64,000 nt of DNA from NCBI RefSeq assembly GCF_900169265.1, contig NZ_FXYX01000004.1:62001-126000 (forward strand), written 5' to 3'. Source of the DNA: Brevibacterium iodinum ATCC 49514 (GTDB taxonomy: Bacteria > Actinomycetota > Actinomycetes > Actinomycetales > Brevibacteriaceae). Position 1 is the stretch's first letter, and each line of letters opens with the position of its first letter. The position numbers were made by a program, and so were the translations under genes. Positions 43,684 through 52,936 of this stretch are shown here, one piece after another. The notes under the pieces are model-generated. The model saw only the letters and a program-made list of their open reading frames with translations, ran no database searches and was not told the origin of the DNA.

Positions 43684-44325
43684 TTGGCCAAACTCTACTT
43701 CCGGTACGGGGCGATGAATTCCGGCAAGTCGACCGCTCTTCTGCAGGCGGCCTTCAACTACGAGGAACGTGGCCAGCGCGTTCTGCTGGCCAAGCCGCTG
43801 ATCGACACCAAGGGCGCGTCACAGATCGTGTCCCGATTGGGCGTCACCCGTGAGGTCGACTTCGTCATCCCCGCCGACGGCGACGTGGAGCGGATCTATG
43901 CCGAACATGCCGACTACGTCGACCACGATGCCCTCATCGAGTCCATCGACGCCCCGAAGACCCCGGTCGCGTGCCTGCTCATCGACGAAGCCCAGTTCCT
44001 CAGCCCCGTCCAAGTGGATTCGCTCATGCGGATCGCCACCACCGCCTCGGTGCCGGTGATGTGCTACGGGATCCGCACCGACTTCCAGACGAAGGCATTC
44101 CCCGGTTCGGCGCGGCTGCTCGAAATCGCCCATACCCTGGAGGAACTGAAGACGATCTGCCGCTGCGGTCGCAAAGCCATGTTCAACGGCCGCCTCGTCG
44201 ACGGACAGTTCATCTTCGACGGCGATCAGGTCGCCATCGACGGCAATTCCGTGACCTATGAGTCGCTGTGCCCGAGCTGTTATCTCGAGTACTCCGGCGG
44301 TAGGCTGTCAACGACAGACTCCTGA
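43684..44325 (+). CDS. tdk: Thymidine kinase, TTG start
   Basis: Phosphorylates thymidine in the salvage pathway. Walker A is YGAMNSGKST, the lid/Walker B is LLIDEAQFLSPVQ, the substrate Arg/Gln lies in MCYGIRTDFQTKAF, and four zinc cysteines occur in ICRCGRKAMFN and LCPSCYLEY. Length 213 aa is typical. The start is TTG at 43684, with GAGGA 6 nt upstream; no ATG or GTG fits before the Walker A. Confidence 0.95.
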   Translation: MAKLYFRYGAMNSGKSTALLQAAFNYEERGQRVLLAKPLIDTKGASQIVSRLGVTREVDFVIPADGDVERIYAEHADYVDHDALIESIDAPKTPVACLLIDEAQFLSPVQVDSLMRIATTASVPVMCYGIRTDFQTKAFPGSARLLEIAHTLEELKTICRCGRKAMFNGRLVDGQFIFDGDQVAIDGNSVTYESLCPSCYLEYSGGRLSTTDS

Positions 44326-44421
44326 CCGATCCCGACACAGCTTCCCCGTCGAATCCAACTCATCGACGACCGTCGTATCCCGTCGAAATCCGTTCGCACT
44401 TTCAGTTCCCAAGGAGCCTCC

Positions 44422-45201
44422 ATGCGCATCGCCGTCCGTGCCTTCAACGACAATCCCGGTTCCCCCGTCCTCGTCTTCGGCAACGCCCTGGGCACCCGGA
44501 TGCCCCTGTGGACGTCCGTGGCCGCGCGCCTGGCCGATGACTTCCAGATCTACCTCACCGACCTTCCCGGACATACCGTTCCTTCCGGTGATTCCCTCGC
44601 CGAGGCGGCCGCCCCGCTGACGGTCGAAGCGCTGGCTTCCGGTGTCGTCGAGTCCCTCGCCGAGCTCGGGGTGGAGTCCTTCACCTACTGCGGAGTCTCG
44701 ATCTCCGGTGCCGTCGGTCTGACCCTCGCACTCAACCACCCCGAAACACTCACCGGACTCATCGCCTGTGCGACAGCGGAGAAGTTCGGCACCCCGGAAT
44801 CCTGGGACGAACGCATCGGCGAAGTCCGCGCCGACGGCACCAAGGGACTCGTCGATGACACCGCCGACCGGTGGTTCGCCGCCGGATTCCTCGGCGAGGA
44901 CATCGCCACCGGTCACCTCATCCTGTCCGACCTCGCCCTGGTCGATGACGACGCCTACATCGCGGCCGCCTCGGCGCTGAAGAGCTACGACCTGAGCGGA
45001 AAGCTCGGCTCGATCGGCACCCCGACGCTCGTCATGGCCGGGGCTCAAGATCCCGGTTGCACACCTGAGGCGATGTCGGAGTTGGCCGAACAGATCGAGG
45101 GCGCACACTTCGTCACGATCCCGGACTCGGCTCACCTGCCGATGGTCGAACACCCCGAGATCGTCGTCGACCACATCCAGGAGTTCTGCGGCCAGCTGTA
45201 G
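44422..45201 (+). CDS. Alpha/beta-fold hydrolase (3-oxoadipate enol-lactonase-like)
   Basis: 259-aa hydrolase with the oxyanion stretch VLVFGNALGTRMPLW, nucleophile elbow YCGVSISGAVGLTLALNHP (Ser), acid in VMAGAQDPGCTPEAM and catalytic His in IPDSAHLPMVEHPEIV. The pattern resembles PcaD but no other aromatic-degradation gene is near. AAGGAG precedes the ATG. Substrate uncertain. Confidence 0.82.
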   Translation: MRIAVRAFNDNPGSPVLVFGNALGTRMPLWTSVAARLADDFQIYLTDLPGHTVPSGDSLAEAAAPLTVEALASGVVESLAELGVESFTYCGVSISGAVGLTLALNHPETLTGLIACATAEKFGTPESWDERIGEVRADGTKGLVDDTADRWFAAGFLGEDIATGHLILSDLALVDDDAYIAAASALKSYDLSGKLGSIGTPTLVMAGAQDPGCTPEAMSELAEQIEGAHFVTIPDSAHLPMVEHPEIVVDHIQEFCGQL

Positions 45202-45331
45202 GAGCGACTGCGGCGAAAGGCCGCGAAGCATCCATGCGCTCACGGAGCGTGGGCGATTCTCTTGGTAGAGAGACCACATCTGGAGTAGGCTGTGCAAAAG
45301 CACAGGCACACCTGCTCGATGAGGAGTGAGA

Positions 45332-46957
45332 ATGTCCCCGCGCCCGAATTCCGCTGAGTTCACATCCACTGAGATCGACATGCGTTCTCCCGGGGAACAA
45401 GAGCCCGGAATCAGCCGCTCAACCCTGCGAATCCGGTGGATCGGGTTCCTGCTCGGCCTCATCTTCTCCACGCTGGTCTATGCGATCATGCCTGCCGATG
45501 TCGGGCAAGCCGCCAAACTGACGGCGGCGGTTGCGGTGCTCATGGCCGTCTGGTGGATGACTGAGGCGCTGCCGATCGCGGCGACGTCCCTCGTTCCGCT
45601 CGTGGCGTTCCCCGTCCTCGGAACCGACGTCGAGATGGAGACGGTCGGCGCCTCATATGGAAATCCGATCATCTTCCTTTTCCTCGGCGGCTTCCTCATC
45701 GCCTTGGCCATGCAGAGATGGAGTCTGCACCGTCGCATCGCACTCGTGACGCTGAGCATCATGGGCGACCGACCGGGACCGATGATCGCCGGATTCATGA
45801 TCGCCACCGGGTTCATCTCGATGTGGGTCTCGAACACGGCGACCGCGGTGATGATGCTGCCGATCGGAATGTCGGTGCTCATGATCGTGTCGAAGGTCGT
45901 GGGCACGGCGCTCAACGAAACTGCGGACCCGGACAGGGATGTAACCGAAGACGTCGACGGTGCAGCCGAGAGCTCGAGCGAAGGCGGCGATGAAACCGGG
46001 ATCGGCGCGGTTGTGAAATCGAATTTCGGCACCGCCCTCATGCTCGGAATCGCCTACTCTGCATCGATCGGGTCGTTGGGCACCATCATCGGCACTCCTC
46101 CCAACCTCTTCCTCATCGGCTACCTCAAAGACAACCACGACATCTCCATCGGCTTCGGTCAGTGGATGCTAGTCGGTGTTCCGCTGTCGGTGGTGATGAT
46201 GGCCATCGCCTGGTTCCTGCTGGTCAAGGTGATGTTCAAACCGGAGATCGACAAGATCCCCGGCGGACGTGAACTCATCCGCGAAGAACTTTCCAAGCTC
46301 GGTCCCATGTCCACCGGGGAGAAGCTTGTGCTCGCGATGTTCGTCCTGGCCGCCGTCAGCTGGATCTCTTTGCCGCTGATCTTCGAAGAACCGCCGATCA
46401 GTGACGAAGGCATCGCCATGGTCGTCGGTCTTCTGCTCTTCCTCATTCCGGGCGGGGCCAACCGCGGCGTCCGCCTCCTCGACTGGGAGACCGCAGAGAA
46501 GCTGCCCTGGGGAGTCCTCCTGCTCTTCGGCGGCGGACTCGCTCTCTCCGCTCAGTTCTCTGAGTCGGGTCTGACCGAATGGATCGGCAAGACCACGAGC
46601 GGCCTCGGAGTTCTGCCGACGGTCCTCGTCGTGGCCATCTTCGCTGCCATCATCCTCTTTCTCACGGAACTGACTTCGAACACTGCGACGGCGGCGACGT
46701 TCGTTCCCGTCGTCGGGGGAGTGGCCATGGGACTCGACCTCGACCCGCTGCTGCTGACGATTCCCGTCGCCTTGGCAGCGACGTGTGCCTTCATGCTGCC
46801 GGTCGCCACCCCGCCGAACGCGGTCGCCTTTGGTTCTGGCTATGTCACCGTGGCTCAGATGGTCAAGGGTGGGCTGTGGCTCAATGTCATCGGCATCGTG
46901 CTCGTCACTGTCACGGTATATCTGCTCGCCGTTCCGGTATTCGGTATCACTGTCTGA
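45332..46957 (+). CDS. DASS-family sodium-coupled anion symporter (SLC13-like)
   Basis: 541-aa di/tricarboxylate:Na+ symporter. It has the duplicated Na+-binding signature SNTATA: WVSNTATAVMMLPIG and LTSNTATAATFVPVV, the hallmark of CitT/INDY-type carriers, and an early MTEALPIAATSLVPL. A polar acidic insert at residues ~193-225 separates the two halves. The ATG at 45332 has GAGGAG 5 nt upstream; GTG 45326 is the alternative. Candidate -10 TAGGCT at 45286-45291, overlapping a 6-4-6 hairpin (45290-45305) in the leader. Confidence 0.9.
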   Translation: MSPRPNSAEFTSTEIDMRSPGEQEPGISRSTLRIRWIGFLLGLIFSTLVYAIMPADVGQAAKLTAAVAVLMAVWWMTEALPIAATSLVPLVAFPVLGTDVEMETVGASYGNPIIFLFLGGFLIALAMQRWSLHRRIALVTLSIMGDRPGPMIAGFMIATGFISMWVSNTATAVMMLPIGMSVLMIVSKVVGTALNETADPDRDVTEDVDGAAESSSEGGDETGIGAVVKSNFGTALMLGIAYSASIGSLGTIIGTPPNLFLIGYLKDNHDISIGFGQWMLVGVPLSVVMMAIAWFLLVKVMFKPEIDKIPGGRELIREELSKLGPMSTGEKLVLAMFVLAAVSWISLPLIFEEPPISDEGIAMVVGLLLFLIPGGANRGVRLLDWETAEKLPWGVLLLFGGGLALSAQFSESGLTEWIGKTTSGLGVLPTVLVVAIFAAIILFLTELTSNTATAATFVPVVGGVAMGLDLDPLLLTIPVALAATCAFMLPVATPPNAVAFGSGYVTVAQMVKGGLWLNVIGIVLVTVTVYLLAVPVFGITV

Positions 46958-46985
46958 ACTCGGGCGGAACTGGCAGACTGATGTC

Positions 46986-48056
46986 ATGACTGAGCTGTTC
47001 GAACCGCTGACCCTGCGCGGAACCGAGATTCCCAATCGCATCTGGCTCGCCCCGATGTGCCAGTACTCCTGCGAAGCTGAAGACGGCATGCCCGGCCCTT
47101 GGCATCTCGTCCATCTCGGTGCCCGGGCGCAGGGCGGATTCGGGCTCATCCTCACCGAAGCCTCCGCAGTCGTCCCCGAAGGTCGAATCTCACCACAGGA
47201 CGCCGGAATCTGGAATGACGACCAGGCAGAGTCATGGTCGGCCGTCGTTGACTTCGTCCACTCCCAGGGCAGCATCATCGGCATTCAGCTCGCCCATGCC
47301 GGCCGCAAGGCCAGCACCTATCGTCCTTTCACCGGTGAGCCGAAGGGCAGCGTCCCCGAGTCCGAGGGCGGATGGTCGACACTCAGCGCTAGCCCCATCG
47401 CTTATCCGCAGCTGGCCGAGCCCGTGGAGATGACGAAGGGCGACATCGCCGAGGTGGTCGCGGCCTTCGCAGCCGCGGCTCGCCGTTCGATCGACGTAGG
47501 GTTCGACCTCGTCGAGCTCCATGCCGCCCATGGCTATCTGCTCCATTCCTTCCTGTCACCACTGTCGAACCAGCGCGGCGACGAATACGGCGGCGATCTC
47601 GCCGGCCGGTCCCGACTGCTCCACGAGGTCTATACGGCCGTGCGCGCCGAAGTCGGTGACGAAGTGCCCGTCTTCGTGCGCATCTCGGCAAGCGAATGGA
47701 CAGACGGCGGTTTCGACATCGCCGAAGCCGCAGAGGTCAGCCGTGCGCTGTCGGAGGCCGGAGTCGACCTCATCGACGTCTCCTCCGGAGGCAACTACCC
47801 GGTGCGGATCCCCATCGGCCCCGGCTACCAGGTGTCCCTGGCCGCAGCGATCCGCGCCGAAGGAGCCTTGGCCGGAGCCGTCGGACTCATCACGGATCCG
47901 AAGCAAGCCGAGACCATCCTCAGCACCGGACAGGCCGATGCGATCTTCATGGCCCGCGCCGCTCTGCGGGAACCTGCCTGGCCGCAGCGAGCCGCCCATG
48001 TCCTCGGAGTCGAACCCGGGCCCTACCCTCCGCAGTACACCCGCGGAGCCTGGTGA
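46986..48056 (+). CDS. Old yellow enzyme-type NADH:flavin oxidoreductase (YqjM-like)
   Basis: 356-aa FMN enzyme reducing alkenes or similar acceptors with NAD(P)H. LFEPLTLRGTEIPNRIWLAPMCQYS is the N-terminal signature (Cys in MCQYS interacts with FMN), and DLVELHAAHGYLLHSFLSPL and RGDEYGGDLAGRSRLLHEV are the family's active-site blocks. The ATG at 46986 has no ribosome site; CAGACT 6 nt upstream is a poor leaderless -10. Confidence 0.88.
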   Translation: MTELFEPLTLRGTEIPNRIWLAPMCQYSCEAEDGMPGPWHLVHLGARAQGGFGLILTEASAVVPEGRISPQDAGIWNDDQAESWSAVVDFVHSQGSIIGIQLAHAGRKASTYRPFTGEPKGSVPESEGGWSTLSASPIAYPQLAEPVEMTKGDIAEVVAAFAAAARRSIDVGFDLVELHAAHGYLLHSFLSPLSNQRGDEYGGDLAGRSRLLHEVYTAVRAEVGDEVPVFVRISASEWTDGGFDIAEAAEVSRALSEAGVDLIDVSSGGNYPVRIPIGPGYQVSLAAAIRAEGALAGAVGLITDPKQAETILSTGQADAIFMARAALREPAWPQRAAHVLGVEPGPYPPQYTRGAW

Positions 48057-48105
48057 CCTGTCCCTGAACCGTACGCAGCATCAGCACAGATTGAGGAGTT
48101 TGGAA

Positions 48106-48759
48106 ATGCACACGATCGAAACCGAGCACGTCATCATCCGCTCTATCGCGGTCTCCGAGATGGCTAACAACGTCTATCTGCTCACCGCCAAAGAGACCGG
48201 TTCCCAGGTCCTCATCGACGCCGCCGATGACGCCGAGGCGATCACCGAACTCATCGGCTCAGGAGCGCAGGACACCGAGGCCGACCCGAAGCTCAGGGCG
48301 ATCATCACCACGCACCAGCACTGGGATCATATTCGGGCGCTGCCGGCCACCTCGGCGAACTATCCGGAGGCGATGACCATTGCTGGGGCTGCGGACGCGG
48401 CCGCCATCACCGAGGCGGAAGGAGTGGAGATCGCGCATTCCGTCGATCACCTCGATGTCGGGGACTTCGGCGGATTCGTCCTCCAGGCAATCGCTCTGCG
48501 CGGGCACACCCCCGGTTCGATCGCACTGCTTCTGCGCGACGGGGGCCAGACGATCCTGTTCTCAGGTGACTCGCTGTTTCCGGGCGGGCCGGGCAAGACC
48601 TGGTCGGCCGAGGACTTCACATCGCTCATGGACGACCTCGAGGAGCGGGTCTTCGGCGAACTTCCGGACGAGACTCTCGTTCTGCCCGGACACGGGGACT
48701 CGACGACCCTGGGCGAGGAACGTCCGAAACTGGGGGAATGGCGCGAACGCGGCTGGTGA
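48106..48759 (+). CDS. MBL-fold metallo-hydrolase (glyoxalase II-like)
   Basis: 217-aa metallo-beta-lactamase-fold enzyme. Zinc ligands are in TTHQHWDH (HxHxDH), GHTPGSIALLL, FSGDSLFPGG and LVLPGHGDSTTLGEE. In other actinobacteria close relatives hydrolyse thioesters or act in sulfur metabolism. GAGGAG lies 7 nt before the ATG; the frame beginning at 47521 overlaps the oxidoreductase gene and is rejected. Confidence 0.88.
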   Translation: MHTIETEHVIIRSIAVSEMANNVYLLTAKETGSQVLIDAADDAEAITELIGSGAQDTEADPKLRAIITTHQHWDHIRALPATSANYPEAMTIAGAADAAAITEAEGVEIAHSVDHLDVGDFGGFVLQAIALRGHTPGSIALLLRDGGQTILFSGDSLFPGGPGKTWSAEDFTSLMDDLEERVFGELPDETLVLPGHGDSTTLGEERPKLGEWRERGW

Positions 48760-48773
48760 CCGCAGTTCGGCCG

Positions 48774-49358
48774 TCAGCGCGGCAGTGCTGCGAAGCCGAA
48801 GAGCGCCCAGACGATGGCGAGGAGACCCATGGCGATGATGCCGACGTTCCATCTCGTCTCGATGACACGCTGCCCACCGGGGTTGGCGAGTTCTGCGTCG
48901 CTGAGCGACGAATAGCGCTCGAGCACGGTGTCGACGGCCGGGCTCGGATTCTCGACGAGCCGCCGCATACCGTGCTCGTCCTTCTCCCACTTCTTGCCTT
49001 TGCCGGCCAGCGGCCATGAGGCGAACTTCCTCTCATGGGTGCGCACGCTCAGACCGAAGTGGGTCTCGAAGCCGTCGACGAGGTTCCACGGGATCGTCAC
49101 GGTCTGCAGCGGATTGACTAAGATGAGCTGCTGTCTGTGCAGTTCGACGCGGGGAAACCGATAGCAGACGAAGACCAAGGTGCCGACGGCCAAAGGGATG
49201 CCCGCGGCGGCCAGACCGCGCAGCGTGAAATCTCCGAAGAGGATGGAGAGCACGCCGAAGGCGCAGAGCCCTCCGACGATGAAGAACAGGGCCGTCGAAC
49301 TCGTCGTCCGCACGACGGTCGGCTCGGTTTGATTGCGATTTATCTCACTGCCAGCCAC
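48774..49358 (-). CDS. PH-domain (bPH2-type) membrane protein
   Basis: 194-aa protein with two membrane helices at residues ~22-65 (ALFFIVGGLCAFGVLSI, GLAAAGIPLAVGTLVFVC), a pleckstrin-like stretch with FPRVELHRQQLILVNPL and IPWNLVDGFETHFGLSV, and a C-terminal helix. Such proteins occur widely in actinobacteria with unknown function. The start is GTG at 49358, with TAGGAT 6 nt upstream (leaderless). Confidence 0.75.
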   Translation of the reverse strand: MAGSEINRNQTEPTVVRTTSSTALFFIVGGLCAFGVLSILFGDFTLRGLAAAGIPLAVGTLVFVCYRFPRVELHRQQLILVNPLQTVTIPWNLVDGFETHFGLSVRTHERKFASWPLAGKGKKWEKDEHGMRRLVENPSPAVDTVLERYSSLSDAELANPGGQRVIETRWNVGIIAMGLLAIVWALFGFAALPR

Positions 49359-49731
49359 CTGATCATCCTATCCATTGAGACTGAACAAAAGTTGTCTGTT
49401 CCCTTGGTTTCGAAACGGTAACGATTCCGAAATTTGCTCATTATGTGGACTCCGTCACAGTCGCCGGTGAATTAACTTTGTTGCAATCCATGTGAAAAGC
49501 ATGAACGCGGTCACATGCGCGTCGGCTTCTGCCGTCCCGCTGGACGTGACCGGAATGCACTCCGGTTTGGGGTGCAAGTACGAGGGTGACTCGCCCTAGA
49601 TGTACTGACCGGACACGTTGATTGATTGTCAGATCGCGGAGAGCCGGCTCCGCCTCAATCTCTGAGGATGTCTTCTGGCTCCGTCTGGTCAGCCGGGTAT
49701 CTTGACCTTGTCAGCGGCGATTGGAGCAGGC
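49359..49731. other. Long noncoding stretch before the AlbA_2/Schlafen-like gene
   Basis: 373 bp without a supported gene. It contains the leaderless -10 of the PH-protein gene (forward 49365-49370), GAACA-N9-TGTTC (49384-49402), and the inverted repeat CATGTGA (49489-49495)/TCACATG (49511-49517) with a 15-bp spacer. No known element was recognised. The region leads into the accessory segment. Confidence 0.5.
49365..49370 (-). promoter_or_regulatory. -10 hexamer, leaderless PH-protein promoter
   Basis: TAGGAT on the minus strand, 6 nt before the GTG at 49358; decides that unusual GTG start. Confidence 0.5.
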
Positions 49732-50934
49732 ATGGCTCAGCAGTACCTCGGCCCTGCGATGGGTGTGGTCTCCTTCTCTACCTGGTCGGAACTCGTTGAA
49801 GCAGCCGCGGGCGGTCTTCTCGAGGAGTCGGTCTGGTGCGAGTTGAAGGAGATGGCGACCCCGGCCGGAACTGCGAAGAAGGATGCCAATCTGGAGATGG
49901 CCCGCGACCTTGCCTCGCTCAGCGTCGACGGAGGGCTACTCATCTACGGGGTGCGCGACAGAGACTTCGAGGTCGTCGGCTGTGACACTGCCGGACTCGC
50001 CGACCGGATTGCCCAAGTGTCCGCGACTCGGATCCACCCACCGCTTTCGCCCACCATCCAGCCTGCACTGGTCCATCCCGACGATGACGCCCGGGCGGTC
50101 CTGGTCGTCCAGGTTCCCCCATCACCCTTGGCTCCCCACATGGTCGACGGCAGCTATTGGGGCCGGAGCAGCAACGGCAAGCGAAAGCTCGACGATGCAG
50201 AGGTGCGTCGGCTCTTGCTGCAGCGTGATCGGGGCGAGGACGCGTTCCTCTCCCGCCTGACAGGGATGGAGGCTCGTGACCCGCTGGTTGACTACATCGA
50301 GGGTCACCCCACTGGCAACGGACACATCTACCTTGTGGCCGAACCCTGTGTGCCGGTGGTGCGGAGCGAGGAGCCTCAGGGCTCGGCCGCTCTGCGCCAA
50401 GGGATCCGGCCGAGTGGCTGGCCCGGAACGGTGCCGGACTGCACGTATCGGGCCTTCGACCCCAAGGGTGAGGCGTATGCGTCGATCCCCGCGCATGGCG
50501 ATCCTGTACGAAGCCAGTACGAGCGTGGGCTCTGCCACGTCTTGTTGAAGGACGACAGCTCCATCGAGGTGGTGTCCGGCGGTGGGACCGCGGAGTACGA
50601 GACCCAGCCAGGAAGACCGGCGAAGTTCCTGTTCGCTGGGCTCATCTCAGCACTGGCAGTGCAGACCCTGCAGTTGATCGAAAGCCGGTCACTGACTTGG
50701 GGATACACCGGGCCATGGCGGATCGGTCTTCGGGTGACCAAGACTCGCGGGACCATCTACAACAACAACGACGTCTTCAATCAAATGCCCACTTTCACAG
50801 CGGACGAATACATCAAGACCACGGTGGTCCAGGGCGTGGACACCAAGCCGCTCGAACAAGCCCAAGGCCTCCTGAAGGGGCTCTATCGGGGACTCGGGAT
50901 CGAGTCCCAAACGGTCGACCAGATCGCCAACTAG
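49732..50934 (+). CDS. AlbA_2 / Schlafen-like ATP-binding domain protein
   Basis: 400-aa protein. The N-terminal part (residues ~1-150) has the AlbA_2/SLFN features: ESVWCELKEMATPAG, RDLASLSVDGGLLIYGVRDRD, and RIHPPLSPTIQPALV, where the acidic and Lys residues typical of this fold occur. The C-terminal ~250 residues are unrecognised. Such domains appear in regulatory, nuclease-like and defence contexts. Start ATG 49732 with GGAG 5 nt upstream; TTG 49702 is possible. Its stop overlaps the stop of the IS481 transposase, so the end of the gene may be formed by the insertion. Confidence 0.75.
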   Translation: MAQQYLGPAMGVVSFSTWSELVEAAAGGLLEESVWCELKEMATPAGTAKKDANLEMARDLASLSVDGGLLIYGVRDRDFEVVGCDTAGLADRIAQVSATRIHPPLSPTIQPALVHPDDDARAVLVVQVPPSPLAPHMVDGSYWGRSSNGKRKLDDAEVRRLLLQRDRGEDAFLSRLTGMEARDPLVDYIEGHPTGNGHIYLVAEPCVPVVRSEEPQGSAALRQGIRPSGWPGTVPDCTYRAFDPKGEAYASIPAHGDPVRSQYERGLCHVLLKDDSSIEVVSGGGTAEYETQPGRPAKFLFAGLISALAVQTLQLIESRSLTWGYTGPWRIGLRVTKTRGTIYNNNDVFNQMPTFTADEYIKTTVVQGVDTKPLEQAQGLLKGLYRGLGIESQTVDQIAN

Positions 50935-51917
50935 GTTCGCTGCACCTGGGTGCCGGTCAAGCGCGAGAACGGCGGCTGGTTGCCGCAGGCGGTGTGGGGC
51001 CTGTGGTGGTTGTAGTAGTGCAGCCAGCCTTCGAGTTCCCCGCGGCGTTCCGTCTCGGAGGTGTAGCAGCGGGCGTAGGCCCAGCCGTCGGCCAGGGTGC
51101 GGTGGAAGCGCTCAATCTTCCCGTTGGTCTGCGGCCGATACGGCCTGGTGCGCTTGTGCCCGATGCCCAGTTCGGCGCAGGTGTCTCGCCACAGGTGTGA
51201 GCGGTAGGCGCTTCCATTGTCCGACAGGACCCGCTCAACGGTGACGCCACGCTGGTTGAACCATTCAACGGCCCGAACGAGGACGGCGGTGGCGGTGAGG
51301 GCGGTCTCGTCGTCGTGGATCTCGGCGTAGGCCACCCGGGAGTGGTCGTCGATGACCGTGTGGACGTAGGCCTTGCCCATCAACGGGTCCCGCCACTTGT
51401 TGCGCGGCTTGTCCGGTGTGGCGGCTCGGTTGCGGACGCCTTGTGGTCGGCCGACGTAGCGCCAGCCGCCGCCGTCGGGGATGTTGCCGAGCTTCTTCAC
51501 GTCGACGTGCAGCATCGCGCCGGGGTGGTCGTGCTCGTAGCGGCGGACGGGCTCTCCGGTGGCGCGGTCGACGTGCGAGAGCCGGTTCAGGCGGGCGTCG
51601 GCCAAGATCCGGTGGACAGTGGACGGGGCGATCCCCAGTCGACAGGCCAACTGGACCGGGCCTTCGCGCAGGCGCAGCCGGAGCTGGATGCAGCGCTTCG
51701 TGGTGCTGTGGCTGGTCTTGTTCGGCGACCGGTGGGGCCGTGAGGAACGGTCCTGCATCGACTGGCCGGCTCGGTAGCGGTCGGCCCAGCGCTTCACGGT
51801 CGGCCAGGAGACCTGGAAGCGGGCGGCCACTTCACTGATCGGCCAGCCCTCGTCAACGACCAGACGAGCGACGATCAGTCGGTGCCGGGGGGTGAGAGCT
51901 GCATTCGTGTGGGTCAT
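50931..51917 (-). mobile_element. IS481-family transposase gene (IS element)
   Basis: 328-aa DDE transposase. N-terminal HTH GWPISEVAARFQVSWPTVKRWA and a second HTH around LACRLGIAPSTVHRIL; the rve integrase core has Asp in MLHVDVKKLG, Asp in VLSDNGSAYRSH and Glu in RPQTNGKIERFHRTL. It appears intact. Terminal inverted repeats and a target duplication were not recognised, so the exact ends are unknown. It lies between a Schlafen-like gene and an EamA exporter. Confidence 0.9.
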
Positions 51918-51985
51918 CGAAGACTTGTTCCTGGTGTTGACGAGGTGTCGAGGTGTACCGAGTCCGCCCGGTTTGGAGCCCGTGG

Positions 51986-52870
51986 TCAGGCCGTGTCTTG
52001 CTCACGGCGGTTGGTGCGTCTGGCCGCGAGGCCGACGCCGCTCAGGACGACCGCGAGCCCGATCCATTGCAGGGTCGAGGGTTGCTGGCCGAATATGGAC
52101 CACGCCCACAGCATCGTTACGGGCGCAGTCAGGTAGAGCAGAGTGCTGGTCGTGGTGGCTCCCACCTGGCGGAGGCACCAGATGAACGTGGCGTAGCCAC
52201 CGAGGCCGGACAAGAGCACCAGCCAGCTGATCGCCAGCACCAGTGTCCCCGTGACCTGGAGACGAAGCCCGTCGGTCAGGAGGGCGGCGCCGCTGAAGAT
52301 CACGGCGGCCACGCTCACCTGCACGGTCAGACTGATCACCACTGGCACCTGGGGCTTCCACGAGCGTTCCAGTAGGGAAGCCATGGACAGCCCCAGCAGG
52401 CTCATCGCCACCAGGCCCACGCTTCCCGCCCCTGCCGTGCTGATGCCTCCCACGCTCAGGCTGACGCCGCCCAGGGCGATGAGCAGGCCAAACCACTGGA
52501 GGATGCGGACCCGATCGCCGAAGATGATCCGTCCCGCCGCGGTCACGATCAGCGGCTGAAGTGCACACACCAGCGCAGACAAGCCGGCATCCAGCCCCTG
52601 CCCAGCGGATAGGAAGACACCGCCCAGAAAGACCACGTGAGACAGGACGGCCAGGACGACCTGCTGCCACAACTCGCGTCGACTCAACGCGCGGAAAGAA
52701 TGACGCAGCGAAGGAACCAGCAAACACCCGACGAGCAGAACAAGGGCAGTCACCAGATAACGCCACGCCAGCAGGGGCCACGTCCCCACACCTATCCGGT
52801 CCGCCAGCGTCGCCCCGACGAACCCGGAACTCCACGCCACCACGAACGCCACACACATGACCCATCGCAT
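51986..52870 (-). CDS. EamA-family (DMT superfamily) exporter
   Basis: 294-aa transporter with ten predicted helices in two EamA halves; the first starts CVAFVVAWSSGFVGATLADR and the second contains VVISLTVQVSVAAVIFSG and TSTLLYLTAPVTMLWAW, family hallmarks. The ATG at 52870 was chosen because the longer frame would run across the promoter and the divergent TetR gene. Near the minus-strand promoter lies the 13-nt motif 52884-52896, so repression by the divergent TetR is expected. Likely substrate is a drug or a metabolite. Confidence 0.82.
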   Translation of the reverse strand: MRWVMCVAFVVAWSSGFVGATLADRIGVGTWPLLAWRYLVTALVLLVGCLLVPSLRHSFRALSRRELWQQVVLAVLSHVVFLGGVFLSAGQGLDAGLSALVCALQPLIVTAAGRIIFGDRVRILQWFGLLIALGGVSLSVGGISTAGAGSVGLVAMSLLGLSMASLLERSWKPQVPVVISLTVQVSVAAVIFSGAALLTDGLRLQVTGTLVLAISWLVLLSGLGGYATFIWCLRQVGATTTSTLLYLTAPVTMLWAWSIFGQQPSTLQWIGLAVVLSGVGLAARRTNRREQDTA

Positions 52871-52883
52871 CCGATTAGATAAA

Positions 52884-52896
52884 CACACCGGTCGGT
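52884..52896. promoter_or_regulatory. Putative TetR operator copy 1
   Basis: CACACCGGTCGGT, holding ACCG-GT-CGGT (perfect inverted repeat with a 2-bp spacer), between the divergent EamA and TetR genes; it overlaps a plus-strand -10 (TATACT, 52896-52901). Confidence 0.6.
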
Positions 52897-52936
52897 ATAC
52901 TGTCAGTGCACTCAAGCCAGCTGAGGGGACGAGACC

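Noticed and set aside
49384-49402. GAACA-N9-TGTTC as a LexA (SOS) box
   Set aside because: Actinobacterial SOS boxes are TCGAAC-N4-GTTCGA; the spacing and flanks do not fit.
50931-51990. Terminal inverted repeats and target duplication of the IS481 element
   Set aside because: Several pairings of the flanks were tried by eye; none gave a convincing match, so no ends are stated.
52877-52882. TTATCT before the EamA start as a leaderless -10
   Set aside because: It does not fit the TANNNT pattern at 6-7 nt; left out of the leaderless count.
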